From Nocardioides pantholopis (GTDB lineage: Bacteria; Actinomycetota; Actinomycetes; Propionibacteriales; Nocardioidaceae), in contig NZ_CP033324.1 of NCBI RefSeq assembly GCF_003710085.1, forward strand, positions 2,977,501-3,041,500: a stretch of DNA of 64,000 nt, read 5' to 3'. Shown here one piece after another: positions 26,128-33,642 of this stretch. Under the pieces are notes generated by a model. That model had not been told where the DNA came from. It saw only the letters and a program-made list of their open reading frames with translations, and made no database searches. The position numbers were made by a program, and so were the translations under genes. How positions within the stretch are numbered: position 1 is the first letter of the stretch; each line of letters opens with the position of its first letter.

Positions 26128-26142
26128 TTGGCACAACCTCAC
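26128..26142. promoter_or_regulatory. Half-conserved TTGGCA-type element in the pucR-allH intergenic region
   Basis: The plus strand reads TTGGCACAACCTCACA, matching 12 of 16 positions of the minus-strand arcC upstream element. It lies at about -40 to -54 if allH is transcribed from its GTG. One arm (GGCA) is intact and the other is degenerate. Low-confidence regulatory site. Confidence 0.3.
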
Positions 26143-26167
26143 ATCGGCCTCACCGTAACCCGGCGGC

Positions 26168-26173
26168 TAGCGT
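26168..26173 (+). promoter_or_regulatory. Putative -10 element (TAGCGT) of leaderless allH
   Basis: TAGCGT followed by 8 bases and the GTG at 26182. There is no Shine-Dalgarno before this GTG, which fits a transcript starting at or next to the start codon. Confidence 0.45.
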
Positions 26174-26181
26174 CGGACCCC

Positions 26182-26883
26182 GTGAGCCCCCTCCCGATCG
26201 CCGTCAGCGCCCCGGTGCGCGTGCGCGACCGGTTGCGGGCGGCGGCGGACGGCCCGGTTCCCCTCGTGCACCGCGGTCTGCACGCCGTGTACGCCGACCT
26301 CGACGGCTGGTGCGTCGGCGTCGTCGACGGCCTGTCCACGGCGGTGCCCTGCGCACTGCGGACCACCGGCACCGAGCTGCCCGAGGTCCGGGGCGCCCAC
26401 GTCGCCGGAGGCGTCCTGCACCTCGACGACCGGCCGTTGCTCGTGGGCCGGTACGTCGACGTGGCGGTCCCCCGGCTGCAGATCCCAGTCACCAGCCCAG
26501 GCACCACCCCGGCGCCGATGAGCGCCGACGAGGTGGCCGAGCTGGTCGGGTCCGGCGACGGGCTGACGCCGTACGGCGACGACCTGCTGTGCGGCTGGCT
26601 GGCCGCCCACCGCAGCGCCGGGATCGCGACCCCCGAGGTCGACCGCGCGGTCCGCGCCCAGCTCCACCGCACCACCCTGCTCTCGGCGACCCTGCTCGAC
26701 TGCGCCCTCCGGGGCGAGGTCCTGCCGGAGTTCGCCGCCTGGCTCGCGGCGCTCGGCACCGCCGCGGCGCCAACCCATGCCGCCCGGCTCGCCGCCGTCG
26801 GCCACACCTCCGGGCTCGGTCTGCTGCGCGGTGCCCACCGCGCCCTGACCGGGCTCGGTCTCGAGATCGGAGCTGCTGCATGA
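26182..26883 (+). CDS. allH: AllH-type subunit of oxamate carbamoyltransferase (DUF2877)
   Basis: A 233-residue DUF2877 protein. The diagnostic motif GDGLTPYGDDLLCGWLAA sits near residue 130, followed by a helical region with TTLLSATLLDCALRGE and HTSGLGLLRGAHRAL. In Escherichia coli the homologue (formerly ylbF) is one of three proteins needed for oxamate carbamoyltransferase, which splits oxalurate and phosphate into oxamate and carbamoyl phosphate. The gene heads an allH-allF-allG operon divergent from pucR; its stop overlaps the next ATG (ATGA). The GTG at 26182 was chosen because no ribosome-binding site is seen and a -10-like TAGCGT precedes it. Its own biochemical role within the enzyme is not known to me. 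Confidence 0.88.
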   Translation: MSPLPIAVSAPVRVRDRLRAAADGPVPLVHRGLHAVYADLDGWCVGVVDGLSTAVPCALRTTGTELPEVRGAHVAGGVLHLDDRPLLVGRYVDVAVPRLQIPVTSPGTTPAPMSADEVAELVGSGDGLTPYGDDLLCGWLAAHRSAGIATPEVDRAVRAQLHRTTLLSATLLDCALRGEVLPEFAAWLAALGTAAAPTHAARLAAVGHTSGLGLLRGAHRALTGLGLEIGAAA

Positions 26884-28325
26884 CCGACCCCTCCCCCGGA
26901 ACGACCCACGTGGAGCTGCGAGCCGGCGCCTATGCCGACTCCGTGGCGCTGCTGCAGGTCAGTCGTACCGTCCAGGGCCTCGACGGCGTCGAGGCCGCCC
27001 AGGTCGCGATGGCGACCGAGCTCAACGTCGACGTGCTGACCTCGATGGGCTTCGAGGTCCCCCCGACCGCCACCCCCAACGACATGGTCGTCGCGATCCG
27101 GCTGGCCGACCCGGCCGCGCTGGACGCCGCGCTCGCCGGGGTCGAGGAGGCCCTGAAGAACGCCTCCCGCCGCAGCGAGGGCGGCGCCGAGCTGGCCCCG
27201 CACCGGACCACCGCCGCCGCCCTGCGCGAGGCCGACCCCGACGCGGTCGTGCTGGTCTCGGTCGCCGGGCAGCATGCACTGGTCGAGGCCATGGACGCGC
27301 TCGACGCCGGCCACGACGTGATGATCTTCAGCGACAACGTGCCGCTCGAGCACGAGGTCGCCCTGAAGCGGGCGGCCGCCGACCGCGGCCGCCTGGTGAT
27401 GGGCCCCGACTGCGGCACCGCCGTCGTCGACGGCGTCGGCCTCGGCTTCGCGAACGTCGTGCAGCCCGGCCCGGTCGGCATCGTCGCCGCGTCCGGCACC
27501 GGCTGCCAGCAGCTGCTCGCGCTCCTCGACCACGCCGGCGTGGGCGTCTCCTCCGCACTCGGCGTCGGCGGGCGCGACCTCTCCGCCGAGGTGGGCGGGC
27601 TCTCCGCACGCGAGGCGCTGCGCCGCCTCGACACCGACCCGGCCGTCGAGCTGGCCGTGCTGGTCTCCAAGCCGCCGGCCGCCTCGGTCGCCGCCGAGCT
27701 CGAGAAGTACGCCGCCGACCTGGCCACCCCGGTCGAGCTCGCCCTGCTCGGCGCCGACCAGCCCGACCTCACCGAGTCGGCCGAGCGGATCCTCACCCGG
27801 CTCGGCGTCCCCGTGCCCGAGTGGCCGGTGGTCGGCACCGCCGGCCCCGCGACCGGGAAGCTGCTGCGCGGCCTGTTCGTCGGCGGCACCCTGGCCGGCG
27901 AGTCCACGCTGGTGGCCCGCGCCGCCCTCGGCACCGTCGGCACCGAGCTCGGCGACCTGACCGGTCCCGGGCACGCGATCGTCGACTTCGGCGACGACAG
28001 CCTCACCGCCGGCCGCGCCCACCCGATGATCGACCCGACCCTGCGCCTGGACCGGCTCGCGCAGGTCGCCGCCGACCCGGCCACGGGCGTGATCGTCCTC
28101 GACGTCGTGCTCGGCCACGGCGCGGAGGCCGACCCGGCCAGCCTGCTGGCGCCGGCCCTGGCCGAGCTCAGCGTGCCCGTCATCGTCACCGTCGTCGGCA
28201 CCTCCTCGGACCCGCAGGGCCTGGACCGCCAGGTCCAGGTCCTGGCCGAGGCCGGCGCCGAGGTCCACCTGTCCAACGCCCGGGCCACCCGGCGCGCCCT
28301 CGAGCTGCTGGGGAGCAACGCATGA
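26880..28325 (+). CDS. allF: FdrA/AllF-type subunit of oxamate carbamoyltransferase
   Basis: A 481-residue FdrA-family protein related to succinyl-CoA synthetase subunits. The N-terminal region has GAYADSVALLQVSRTV and DGVEAAQVAMATELN; CoA-ligase-like folds follow with MIFSDNVPLEHEVALKR, GPDCGTAV and GIVAASGTGCQQ, and a second half with GGTLAGES and DVVLGHGAEADP. No typical phospho-histidine loop of succinyl-CoA synthetase was recognised, in line with a different reaction. Together with AllG and AllH it is expected to convert oxalurate to oxamate and carbamoyl phosphate. It is coupled to both neighbours by 4-base overlaps. It could serve another carbamoyl transfer; the family is experimentally defined in few organisms. 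Confidence 0.9.
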   Translation: MTDPSPGTTHVELRAGAYADSVALLQVSRTVQGLDGVEAAQVAMATELNVDVLTSMGFEVPPTATPNDMVVAIRLADPAALDAALAGVEEALKNASRRSEGGAELAPHRTTAAALREADPDAVVLVSVAGQHALVEAMDALDAGHDVMIFSDNVPLEHEVALKRAAADRGRLVMGPDCGTAVVDGVGLGFANVVQPGPVGIVAASGTGCQQLLALLDHAGVGVSSALGVGGRDLSAEVGGLSAREALRRLDTDPAVELAVLVSKPPAASVAAELEKYAADLATPVELALLGADQPDLTESAERILTRLGVPVPEWPVVGTAGPATGKLLRGLFVGGTLAGESTLVARAALGTVGTELGDLTGPGHAIVDFGDDSLTAGRAHPMIDPTLRLDRLAQVAADPATGVIVLDVVLGHGAEADPASLLAPALAELSVPVIVTVVGTSSDPQGLDRQVQVLAEAGAEVHLSNARATRRALELLGSNA

Positions 28326-29722
28326 GCACCGTCGTGAACGTCGGGACCGACCTGCTGGCCGAGGGGGTCGAGGCCCAGGCCGTCGACGTCGTCCGCGTCG
28401 ACTGGCGCCCCCCGATGCCGGGCACCGACACCGACCTGGCCACTGTCGTCGCCGACCCGCTGCGCCACGAGGCCAACCAGCGCGCGGTCGCCGCGATGCT
28501 GGGCGTCACCGCCCGGCTCGTCGACGTCGCCCCGGCCTCGGAGGTCCTCGGCCTCGAGCGCGGGCAGTTCCTGCACGCGGGTCCGCCGATCGACTGGGAG
28601 CGGGCGTCCGGCCCGCTGCGTGGCGCGCTGATGGGCGGCGCCGCGCTCGAGGGCCTTGTCGAGGACCCGGAGGACGCCGTCGCGCTCTTCGAGTCCGGGG
28701 CCAACGTCTCCCTGGAGCCGTGCCACCACCGCAGCGCTGTCGGCCCGATGGCCGGCGTCGTCACCCCGAGCATGTGGATGTTCGTGCTCGAGGACACCGA
28801 AACCGGCCGGCGCACCTACTGCTCGCTCAACGAGGGGCTCGGCAAGGTGCTGCGCTACGGCGCCTACGGCCCCGACGTGCTCACCCGGCTGCGCTGGATG
28901 CGCGACGTACTCGGCCCGCTGCTGCAGTCGGCGGTCCGGAGCACCCGTGACGCCGCGGGCCCGGTCGACGTGACCGGCATCCTGACCCAGATGCTGCAGA
29001 TGGGCGACGAGGCCCACAACCGCAACCGGGCCGGCACCCTGATGATGATGCGCGACCTGTCCCCCGCGATGGTCACCAGCGGCTTCGACACCGCCGACGT
29101 GGCCGAGTCGATGCGCTTCATCGGCGGCAACGACCACTTCTTCCTCAACCTCGCGATGCCGGCGTGCAAGCTCGCCCTGGACGCCGCCCGCGGGATCGAG
29201 GGCTCCACGATGGTGGTGGCGATGGCCCGCAACGGCACCGACTTCGGCATCCAGGTCGCCGGCACCGGCGACGAGTGGTTCACCGGGCCCGCCCAGCTCG
29301 CCGACGGGCTCTTCCTCGGCAGCTACGGCCCCGAGGACGCCAACCCCGACATCGGCGACTCCGCGATCACCGAGACCGCCGGCATCGGCGGCTTCGCGAT
29401 GGCGACCGCGCCGGCGATCGTCCGGCTGGTCGGCGGGACGGTGCCCGACGCGCTGGCCACGACCCGCCGGATGCACGAGATCACGCTCGGCGAGAACCCG
29501 CGCTGGTCGATCCCGGTCCTGGACTTCCAGGGCACGGCCACCGGCATCGACGTCACCCGGGTCTGCCGCACCGGCATCCTCCCGCAGATCAACACCGGCA
29601 TGGCCGGGCGGGTCGCGGGCGTCGGGCAGGTCGGCGCCGGGCTGGTGACCCCGCCCGCGGAGATCTTCCCGCAGGCGCTGGCCCGGCTCGCCGAGCGCAC
29701 CCGCGAGCGCGCCGGGGCCTGA
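28322..29722 (+). CDS. allG: AllG-type subunit of oxamate carbamoyltransferase (DUF1116)
   Basis: A 466-residue DUF1116 protein (E. coli ylbE type). Recognisable blocks are VDWRPPMPG near the N-terminus, EPCHHRSAVGPMAGVVTPSMW around 140, GDEAHNRNRAGT around 230, FIGGNDHFFLNLAMPACK, and ARNGTDFGIQVAGTGDEWF, with conserved histidines and aspartates that could form the active site. It is the probable catalytic partner of AllF and AllH in releasing carbamoyl phosphate. It is the last gene of the operon and is followed within 20 bases by a strong hairpin. The nearest carbamate kinase gene seen is at the left edge, about 28 kb away. Confidence 0.9.
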   Translation: MSTVVNVGTDLLAEGVEAQAVDVVRVDWRPPMPGTDTDLATVVADPLRHEANQRAVAAMLGVTARLVDVAPASEVLGLERGQFLHAGPPIDWERASGPLRGALMGGAALEGLVEDPEDAVALFESGANVSLEPCHHRSAVGPMAGVVTPSMWMFVLEDTETGRRTYCSLNEGLGKVLRYGAYGPDVLTRLRWMRDVLGPLLQSAVRSTRDAAGPVDVTGILTQMLQMGDEAHNRNRAGTLMMMRDLSPAMVTSGFDTADVAESMRFIGGNDHFFLNLAMPACKLALDAARGIEGSTMVVAMARNGTDFGIQVAGTGDEWFTGPAQLADGLFLGSYGPEDANPDIGDSAITETAGIGGFAMATAPAIVRLVGGTVPDALATTRRMHEITLGENPRWSIPVLDFQGTATGIDVTRVCRTGILPQINTGMAGRVAGVGQVGAGLVTPPAEIFPQALARLAERTRERAGA

Positions 29723-29737
29723 GGCCGCAGCCGCCGC

Positions 29738-29796
29738 GGCGCAGGCGGTCCGACGTACGACGGACCGCCTGCGCCGAGGGTGGCGCAGGCGGTCCG
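29738..29796. terminator. Three-arm terminator between allG and the DoxX gene
   Basis: GGCGCAGGCGGTCCG at 29738-29752 pairs perfectly with its complement at 29761-29775. A further identical copy of the first arm follows at 29782-29796. The middle arm can therefore pair with either outer arm, giving alternative hairpins that could serve transcription from each direction. Confidence 0.75.
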
Positions 29797-29809
29797 TCGT
29801 GGGGGCGGG

Positions 29810-30391
29810 TCAGACCAGCCAGCGGTGGCGCTGGACGAGCGGGAGGCTCTCCCACCAGGTCCCGAGCCCGAGGGTCCGACCGGCGTTCGTCAGGGCCAGC
29901 AGGGCGAGGACGCCGATGTAGATGAGGTGGTCGTCGAGGAACGGGTTGTTCTCCGGCCACAGCGCGGCCAGCCACATCAGGAACAGCATCACCGACCCGG
30001 CGACCGCCGCGAGGCGGACCCCGACGCCCGCGACCAGCGCGATGCCGACCGCGGCGAGGCCGAGCATGAACAGCCAGTCCACGATCGCGTAGCCGGCCAG
30101 CGACTGGAACGCGTCGGCGAAGGGCCCCTTGGTGGCGAAGCTCAGGTAGCCCTCGGTCGGGCTGGCGCCCTCCAGCCAGGACGCCTCCTTCTCGGTGGCG
30201 AAGCCGAGCCCGAAGAGCTTGTCCAGGAAGGCCCACAGGAAGATCCAGCCGAGCCCGATCCGCAGGGCGCCGGCGACGTAGCGGGCGGCCCGTCCGGAGG
30301 AGGTCTCGACTGCTGCGGGGACAGTACCGGTGCCCGCCGTCGTGGCGGTCACCCCGTCGCGTCCTCGGCTGCTGGCGCTGATGTTCGACAT
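29810..30391 (-). CDS. DoxX-family membrane protein
   Basis: A 193-residue protein with a 35-residue serine/threonine-rich cytoplasmic N-terminus and four membrane helices beginning RYVAGALRIGLGWIFLWAFLDKLFGLGF, the typical DoxX/DoxD first helix with RxxxGWxFLxAxxDK spacing. Then come a hydrophilic loop with SPTEGYLSFATKGPFAD, an IVDWLFMLGLAAVGIAL helix and a last pair around VMLFLMWLAAL and IYIGVLALLAL. DoxX proteins are small quinone-related or redox-linked membrane proteins whose function is mostly undefined. It converges on allG across a shared terminator and is not in an obvious operon. Confidence 0.85.
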   Translation of the reverse strand: MSNISASSRGRDGVTATTAGTGTVPAAVETSSGRAARYVAGALRIGLGWIFLWAFLDKLFGLGFATEKEASWLEGASPTEGYLSFATKGPFADAFQSLAGYAIVDWLFMLGLAAVGIALVAGVGVRLAAVAGSVMLFLMWLAALWPENNPFLDDHLIYIGVLALLALTNAGRTLGLGTWWESLPLVQRHRWLV

Positions 30392-30493
30392 GGCGGGACC
30401 TCCTGCTCTGGTGCGGTGTGTGTTGCTGACACCTCCACAGTGACCGCCACCCGGCTGCTCCGGCAGGGGCGGGGGGCACGCGGAGGCCGGGAC

Positions 30494-30820
30494 CTAGGTC
30501 CCGGCGGTCGCACCTTCCCAGAACGCCGTGGCCATGTCGACCTTGCCGGAGGCCCGCAGCGGCGTGCCCTCGGCGAGATGGTGCTGGCGCGCGGCGCCCG
30601 CGTGGCGGGTCGGTGGGGACCCGTCCGCCCGGACCACCCGCCACCACGGCACGCCACCGCCGTGGGCGGCCAGCACCGCGCCGACCTGCCGCGGGCCCCC
30701 GCGGCCCACCGCCTCCGCGATCGCGCCGTACGTCGTGACGCGCCCGCGAGGCACCTGCTCCACGCAGGTCAGCACCGCCTCGACGTACTCGTCGCGATCC
30801 GCTGCAGGAGACACGGGCAC
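30494..30820 (-). CDS. Alkyltransferase-like (ATL) DNA-repair protein
   Basis: A 108-residue protein equal to the DNA-binding domain of O6-alkylguanine-DNA alkyltransferase: CVEQVPRGRVTTYGAIAEAVG with the minor-groove helix, GGPRQVGAVLAAHGGG with the arginine finger region, and PWWRVVRADG where alkyltransferases have PCHRV. The acceptor cysteine is replaced by tryptophan, the hallmark of ATL proteins, so it can bind and flag alkylated guanine for nucleotide excision repair but cannot remove the alkyl group. In Mycobacterium a similar gene also lies close to moeZ, as it does here. No excision-repair gene is adjacent. Confidence 0.92.
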   Translation of the reverse strand: MPVSPAADRDEYVEAVLTCVEQVPRGRVTTYGAIAEAVGRGGPRQVGAVLAAHGGGVPWWRVVRADGSPPTRHAGAARQHHLAEGTPLRASGKVDMATAFWEGATAGT

Positions 30821-30840
30821 AGGCTAGTTCCCCGGACGCA

Positions 30841-30876
30841 CGCTGCCCCCGACCGGCGGACCGGTCGGGGGCAGCG
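30841..30876 (-). terminator. Hairpin terminator downstream of moeZ
   Basis: Perfect 16-bp arms (30841-30856 and 30861-30876) with a 4-base loop CGGA, lying between the moeZ stop and the ATL start. It is very stable and can end moeZ transcription. Confidence 0.8.
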
Positions 30877-30898
30877 GGTTGCGCGAGGCCGGCAGAGT

Positions 30899-30941
30899 TC
30901 AGCCGGGGTCAGCCGGACTCAGCCAGAATCAGCCGGAATCA
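30899..30941. repeat. Four copies of a 10-bp repeat ending at the moeZ stop codon
   Basis: Units TCAGCCGGGG, TCAGCCGGAC, TCAGCCAGAA and TCAGCCGGAA follow one another, then TCAG of the stop region. On the minus strand each unit contains TGA. Because the period is 10, stop codons occur in all three frames immediately after moeZ. Confidence 0.7.
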
Positions 30942-32156
30942 GTACGTCGGCTGGCTCGGGTCGACCTGGTTGACCCAGGCCACGACGCCGCCGCCGACGT
31001 GCACCGCGTCGGCGTACCCGGCGCCCTTGACGACCGCGAGGGTCTCGGCGGAGCGGACCCCGGACTTGCAGTGCATGACGATCTGCTTGTCCTGCGGCAG
31101 CTTCTCCAGCGCGGAGCCGTTGAGGAACTCGCCCTTGGGGATCAGCACCGAGCCCGGGATCTTGTTGATCTCGTACTCGTTGGGCTCGCGCACGTCGACG
31201 AGCACGAAGTCGCGGGTGCCCTCCTCGCGCTCCTTGAGCATCTGCGCGAGCTGGGTCACCGAGATCGTCGAGCCGGCCGCGGCGTCGGCGGCCTCGTTGG
31301 AGATCGCGCCGCAGAAGGACTCGTAGTCGATGAGCCCGGTGACGGTCGGGTGCTCGCCGCAGAGCGCGCAGTTGGGGTCCTTGCGGACCTTCAGCTTGCG
31401 GTACTCCATCTCCAGGGCGTCGTAGATCATCAGCTTGCCGACCAGCGGGTCGCCGATGCCGGTGAGCAGCTTGATCGCCTCGTTGACCTGGATCGAGCCG
31501 ATCGAGGCGCACAGCACGCCCAGGACGCCGCCCTCGGCGCAGGACGGGACCATGCCCGGCGGCGGCGGCTCCGGGTAGAGGCAGCGGTAGCAGGGCGCGT
31601 CGACCGACTCGCCGTTCTCGTCGGTGGCGTGCGGCCAGAAGACCGACGCCTGGCCGTCGAAGCGGTAGATCGAGCCCCACACGTAGGGGATCTTCAGGAA
31701 GTACGCCGCGTCGTTGACCATGTAGCGGGTCGCGAAGTTGTCGGTGCCGTCGACGATGAGGTCGTAGCCCTCGAAGATGCCGAGCACGTTGTCGTTGTCG
31801 AGGCGCTCGTTGTGCACCACGACGTTCACGTAGGGGTTGGCCTCGTTGATGGAGTCGCGCGCGGACTCCGCCTTGGGGCGCCCGATGTCGGACTGGCCGT
31901 GGATGATCTGGCGCTGCAGGTTGGACTCGTCGACCTCGTCGAACTCGGCGATGCCGATCGTGCCCACGCCGGCAGCGGCCAGGTAGAGCAGCGCGGGACT
32001 GCCGAGGCCGCCGGCCCCGATCACCAGCACCTTGGCGTTCTTGAGGCGCTTCTGTCCGCTCATGCCGACGTCGGGGATGATCAGGTGGCGGCTGTAGCGG
32101 CGCACCTCGTCGACGGTCAGCTCGGTCGCCGGCTCAACCAGCGGGGTAAAGGACAC
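30939..32156 (-). CDS. moeZ: MoeZ-type adenylyltransferase/sulfurtransferase
   Basis: A 405-residue fusion of a ThiF/MoeB E1-like domain and a C-terminal rhodanese. The E1 part has VLVIGAGGLGSPALLYL (ATP-binding), DIGRPKAESA, and two CxxC pairs (CYRC and CALC) that bind zinc. The rhodanese has FVLVDVREPNEYEI and the active-site loop MHCKSGVRS with the persulfide cysteine. MoeZ adenylates and sulfurates the C-terminal glycine of small sulfur-carrier proteins (MoaD, ThiS, CysO) for molybdopterin, thiamine and cysteine synthesis. Molybdopterin supply matters here because the window encodes a molybdenum hydroxylase. The GTG at 32156 follows AAGGAG at good spacing. Confidence 0.94.
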   Translation of the reverse strand: MSFTPLVEPATELTVDEVRRYSRHLIIPDVGMSGQKRLKNAKVLVIGAGGLGSPALLYLAAAGVGTIGIAEFDEVDESNLQRQIIHGQSDIGRPKAESARDSINEANPYVNVVVHNERLDNDNVLGIFEGYDLIVDGTDNFATRYMVNDAAYFLKIPYVWGSIYRFDGQASVFWPHATDENGESVDAPCYRCLYPEPPPPGMVPSCAEGGVLGVLCASIGSIQVNEAIKLLTGIGDPLVGKLMIYDALEMEYRKLKVRKDPNCALCGEHPTVTGLIDYESFCGAISNEAADAAAGSTISVTQLAQMLKEREEGTRDFVLVDVREPNEYEINKIPGSVLIPKGEFLNGSALEKLPQDKQIVMHCKSGVRSAETLAVVKGAGYADAVHVGGGVVAWVNQVDPSQPTY

Positions 32157-32332
32157 GACACGCTCCTTGCCAGATTCTCTTCGCGAGGTCACTACACAGG
32201 TCCTCGGCGCAACGCCCGGGGACCTGTTCATGTTCCCCGGCCCCGAGAACGCCGCCGAACATCGTCCCGTCATCCGGACCTGGGCTACGGACCGGTAGGG
32301 TCGCCGTGGCTGATTCGGGAGGAGCATCGCAG

Positions 32333-32974
32333 GTGAGCTCAGAGCAGTACGACGTCGAGGGTGGACGTCCGCGCGGCGCGCGGATGCCCCGGCGGGAGCG
32401 TCGCGCCCAGCTGCTCTCCTCCGCCCTGGAGGTCTTCGTCGCCCAGGGCTACCACGCCGCCGCGATGGACGACATCGCCGAGCGCGCGGGCGTGTCCAAG
32501 CCGGTGCTCTACCAGCACTTCCCCGGCAAGCTCGACCTCTACCTGGCCCTGCTCGACGCCTCCTGCGACACGATCATCGGCAACTGCCGGGCGGCGCTGA
32601 AGTCGACCCAGGACAACAAGCTGCGGGTCGCGGCCGCGATCGACGCCTTCTACGACTACGTGGCCAGCGAGACCGGTGCCTTCCGGCTGGTCTTCGAGTC
32701 CGACCTGACCAGCGAGCCGGCGGTGCGCGAGCACACCGAGCGGGTCACCACCGACTGCGCCGCGATGATCGCCGAGGTGATCCAGGAGGACACCGACCTG
32801 CCCGGGCCGGCCGCCCGCCTGCTGGCGGTCTCCCTGGTGGGAATGGCCCAGGTCTCGGCGCGGTTCTGGCTCGCGGAGGCGGGCGGCATCAGCCGTCCCG
32901 ACGCCGCCGCCCTGGTCGCGGGCCTCGCCTGGCGGGGCATCCGCGGCTATCCGCTCATCGATGAGCAGCACTGA
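32333..32974 (+). CDS. TetR-family transcriptional regulator
   Basis: A 213-residue regulator with an N-terminal TetR helix-turn-helix (RRAQLLSSALEVFVAQGYHAAAMDDIAERAGVSKPVLYQHFPGKLDLY) and an all-helical ligand domain of normal length. The GTG at 32333 is chosen for GGAGGAG eight bases upstream; an in-frame GTG at 32306 sits close after TAGGGT, so a longer leaderless form is possible. It lies between moeZ and a DUF3107 gene, as the related Rv3208 does in Mycobacterium tuberculosis, which suggests conserved linkage. Ligand and targets are unknown; the upstream divergent moeZ is one candidate. Confidence 0.92.
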   Translation: MSSEQYDVEGGRPRGARMPRRERRAQLLSSALEVFVAQGYHAAAMDDIAERAGVSKPVLYQHFPGKLDLYLALLDASCDTIIGNCRAALKSTQDNKLRVAAAIDAFYDYVASETGAFRLVFESDLTSEPAVREHTERVTTDCAAMIAEVIQEDTDLPGPAARLLAVSLVGMAQVSARFWLAEAGGISRPDAAALVAGLAWRGIRGYPLIDEQH

Positions 32975-33047
32975 CCCACAGCACCAGCCACACCCAGCGC
33001 CCCGGGTTCCCGGGGCCGCTGCACCAGACCCAACTCAAGGAGGACCC

Positions 33048-33269
33048 GTGGAGGTCAAGATCGGCGTGCAGCACGCGCCGCGCGAGCTCGTTGTCGAGAC
33101 CGAGCTGGACGGCCCCGCCGTCGAGCGGCTGCTCTCGGAGGCGGTGGCCGCCGAGGGCGTGTTCACCCTCGCCGACACCAAGGGCCGCAGCGTCATCATC
33201 CCCGCGTCGAAGATCGCCTACGTCGAGGTCGGCACGGGCGTCGTGGGACAGGTCGGCTTCCGGAGCTGA
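33048..33269 (+). CDS. DUF3107 small protein
   Basis: A 73-residue protein VEVKIGVQHAPRELVVE through TKGRSVIIPASKIAYVEVG, matching the DUF3107 family of actinobacteria (TB9.4/Rv3208A type). A perfect AAGGAGG precedes the GTG at 33048, so strong translation is expected. It follows the TetR gene by 73 bases on the same strand and is probably co-transcribed. The family looks like a small beta-rich protein whose C-terminal motif KIAYVEVG is conserved. Its biochemical function is unknown. Confidence 0.92.
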   Translation: MEVKIGVQHAPRELVVETELDGPAVERLLSEAVAAEGVFTLADTKGRSVIIPASKIAYVEVGTGVVGQVGFRS

Positions 33270-33305
33270 CCCGGCTCCCGAACCGTTCCAAGCAGCGTCG
33301 ATCCC

Positions 33306-33620
33306 GTGCTCGTCAGCGACCTTCTCTGGGCGCTCCTCGGCGGCAGCGGGATCGCGCTGCTCGGAACGTGGGCCTTGCCGGGCCACGGCGACGACGCGCC
33401 GCTGTGGCTGACAGTGCTGTGCGGCATCGGCGGGGTGGTCCTGGGCAACCTCGCCTACGTCAGCATCTTCGAGCCGACCACCCCGGGCCCGGACTGGTGG
33501 CGCCACGCCTGGCAGGTCGCCGGCGCGGTGGCGCTCGTCGCCGCGGCCGACCTGGCGCTGGTACGCCGGCGCCGCCGGTCGTCCGCGCCGCCGGCGGGCC
33601 CAGAGGAGTCTCGGCGCTGA
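33306..33620 (+). CDS. Small three-helix membrane protein, unknown function
   Basis: A 104-residue protein starting from a GTG, with hydrophobic segments at about 5-25 (DLLWALLGGSGIALLGTWAL), 34-54 (LTVLCGIGGVVLGNLAYV) and 67-86, and a basic arginine-rich end. The arrangement and the GIGGVVLG motif resemble GlsB/YeaQ/YmgE-type transglycosylase-associated proteins, but the match is loose. It follows DUF3107 and converges on the ferritin-like gene. I do not recognise a function. Confidence 0.65.
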   Translation: MLVSDLLWALLGGSGIALLGTWALPGHGDDAPLWLTVLCGIGGVVLGNLAYVSIFEPTTPGPDWWRHAWQVAGAVALVAAADLALVRRRRRSSAPPAGPEESRR

Positions 33621-33642
33621 CGAGTCTCGGGCCGAGGACCGC

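Noticed and set aside
32306..32332. Longer TetR start at GTG 32306
   Set aside because: A TAGGGT sits just upstream, but the GTG at 32333 has a clear GGAGGAG at ideal spacing. The longer form is possible but less likely.
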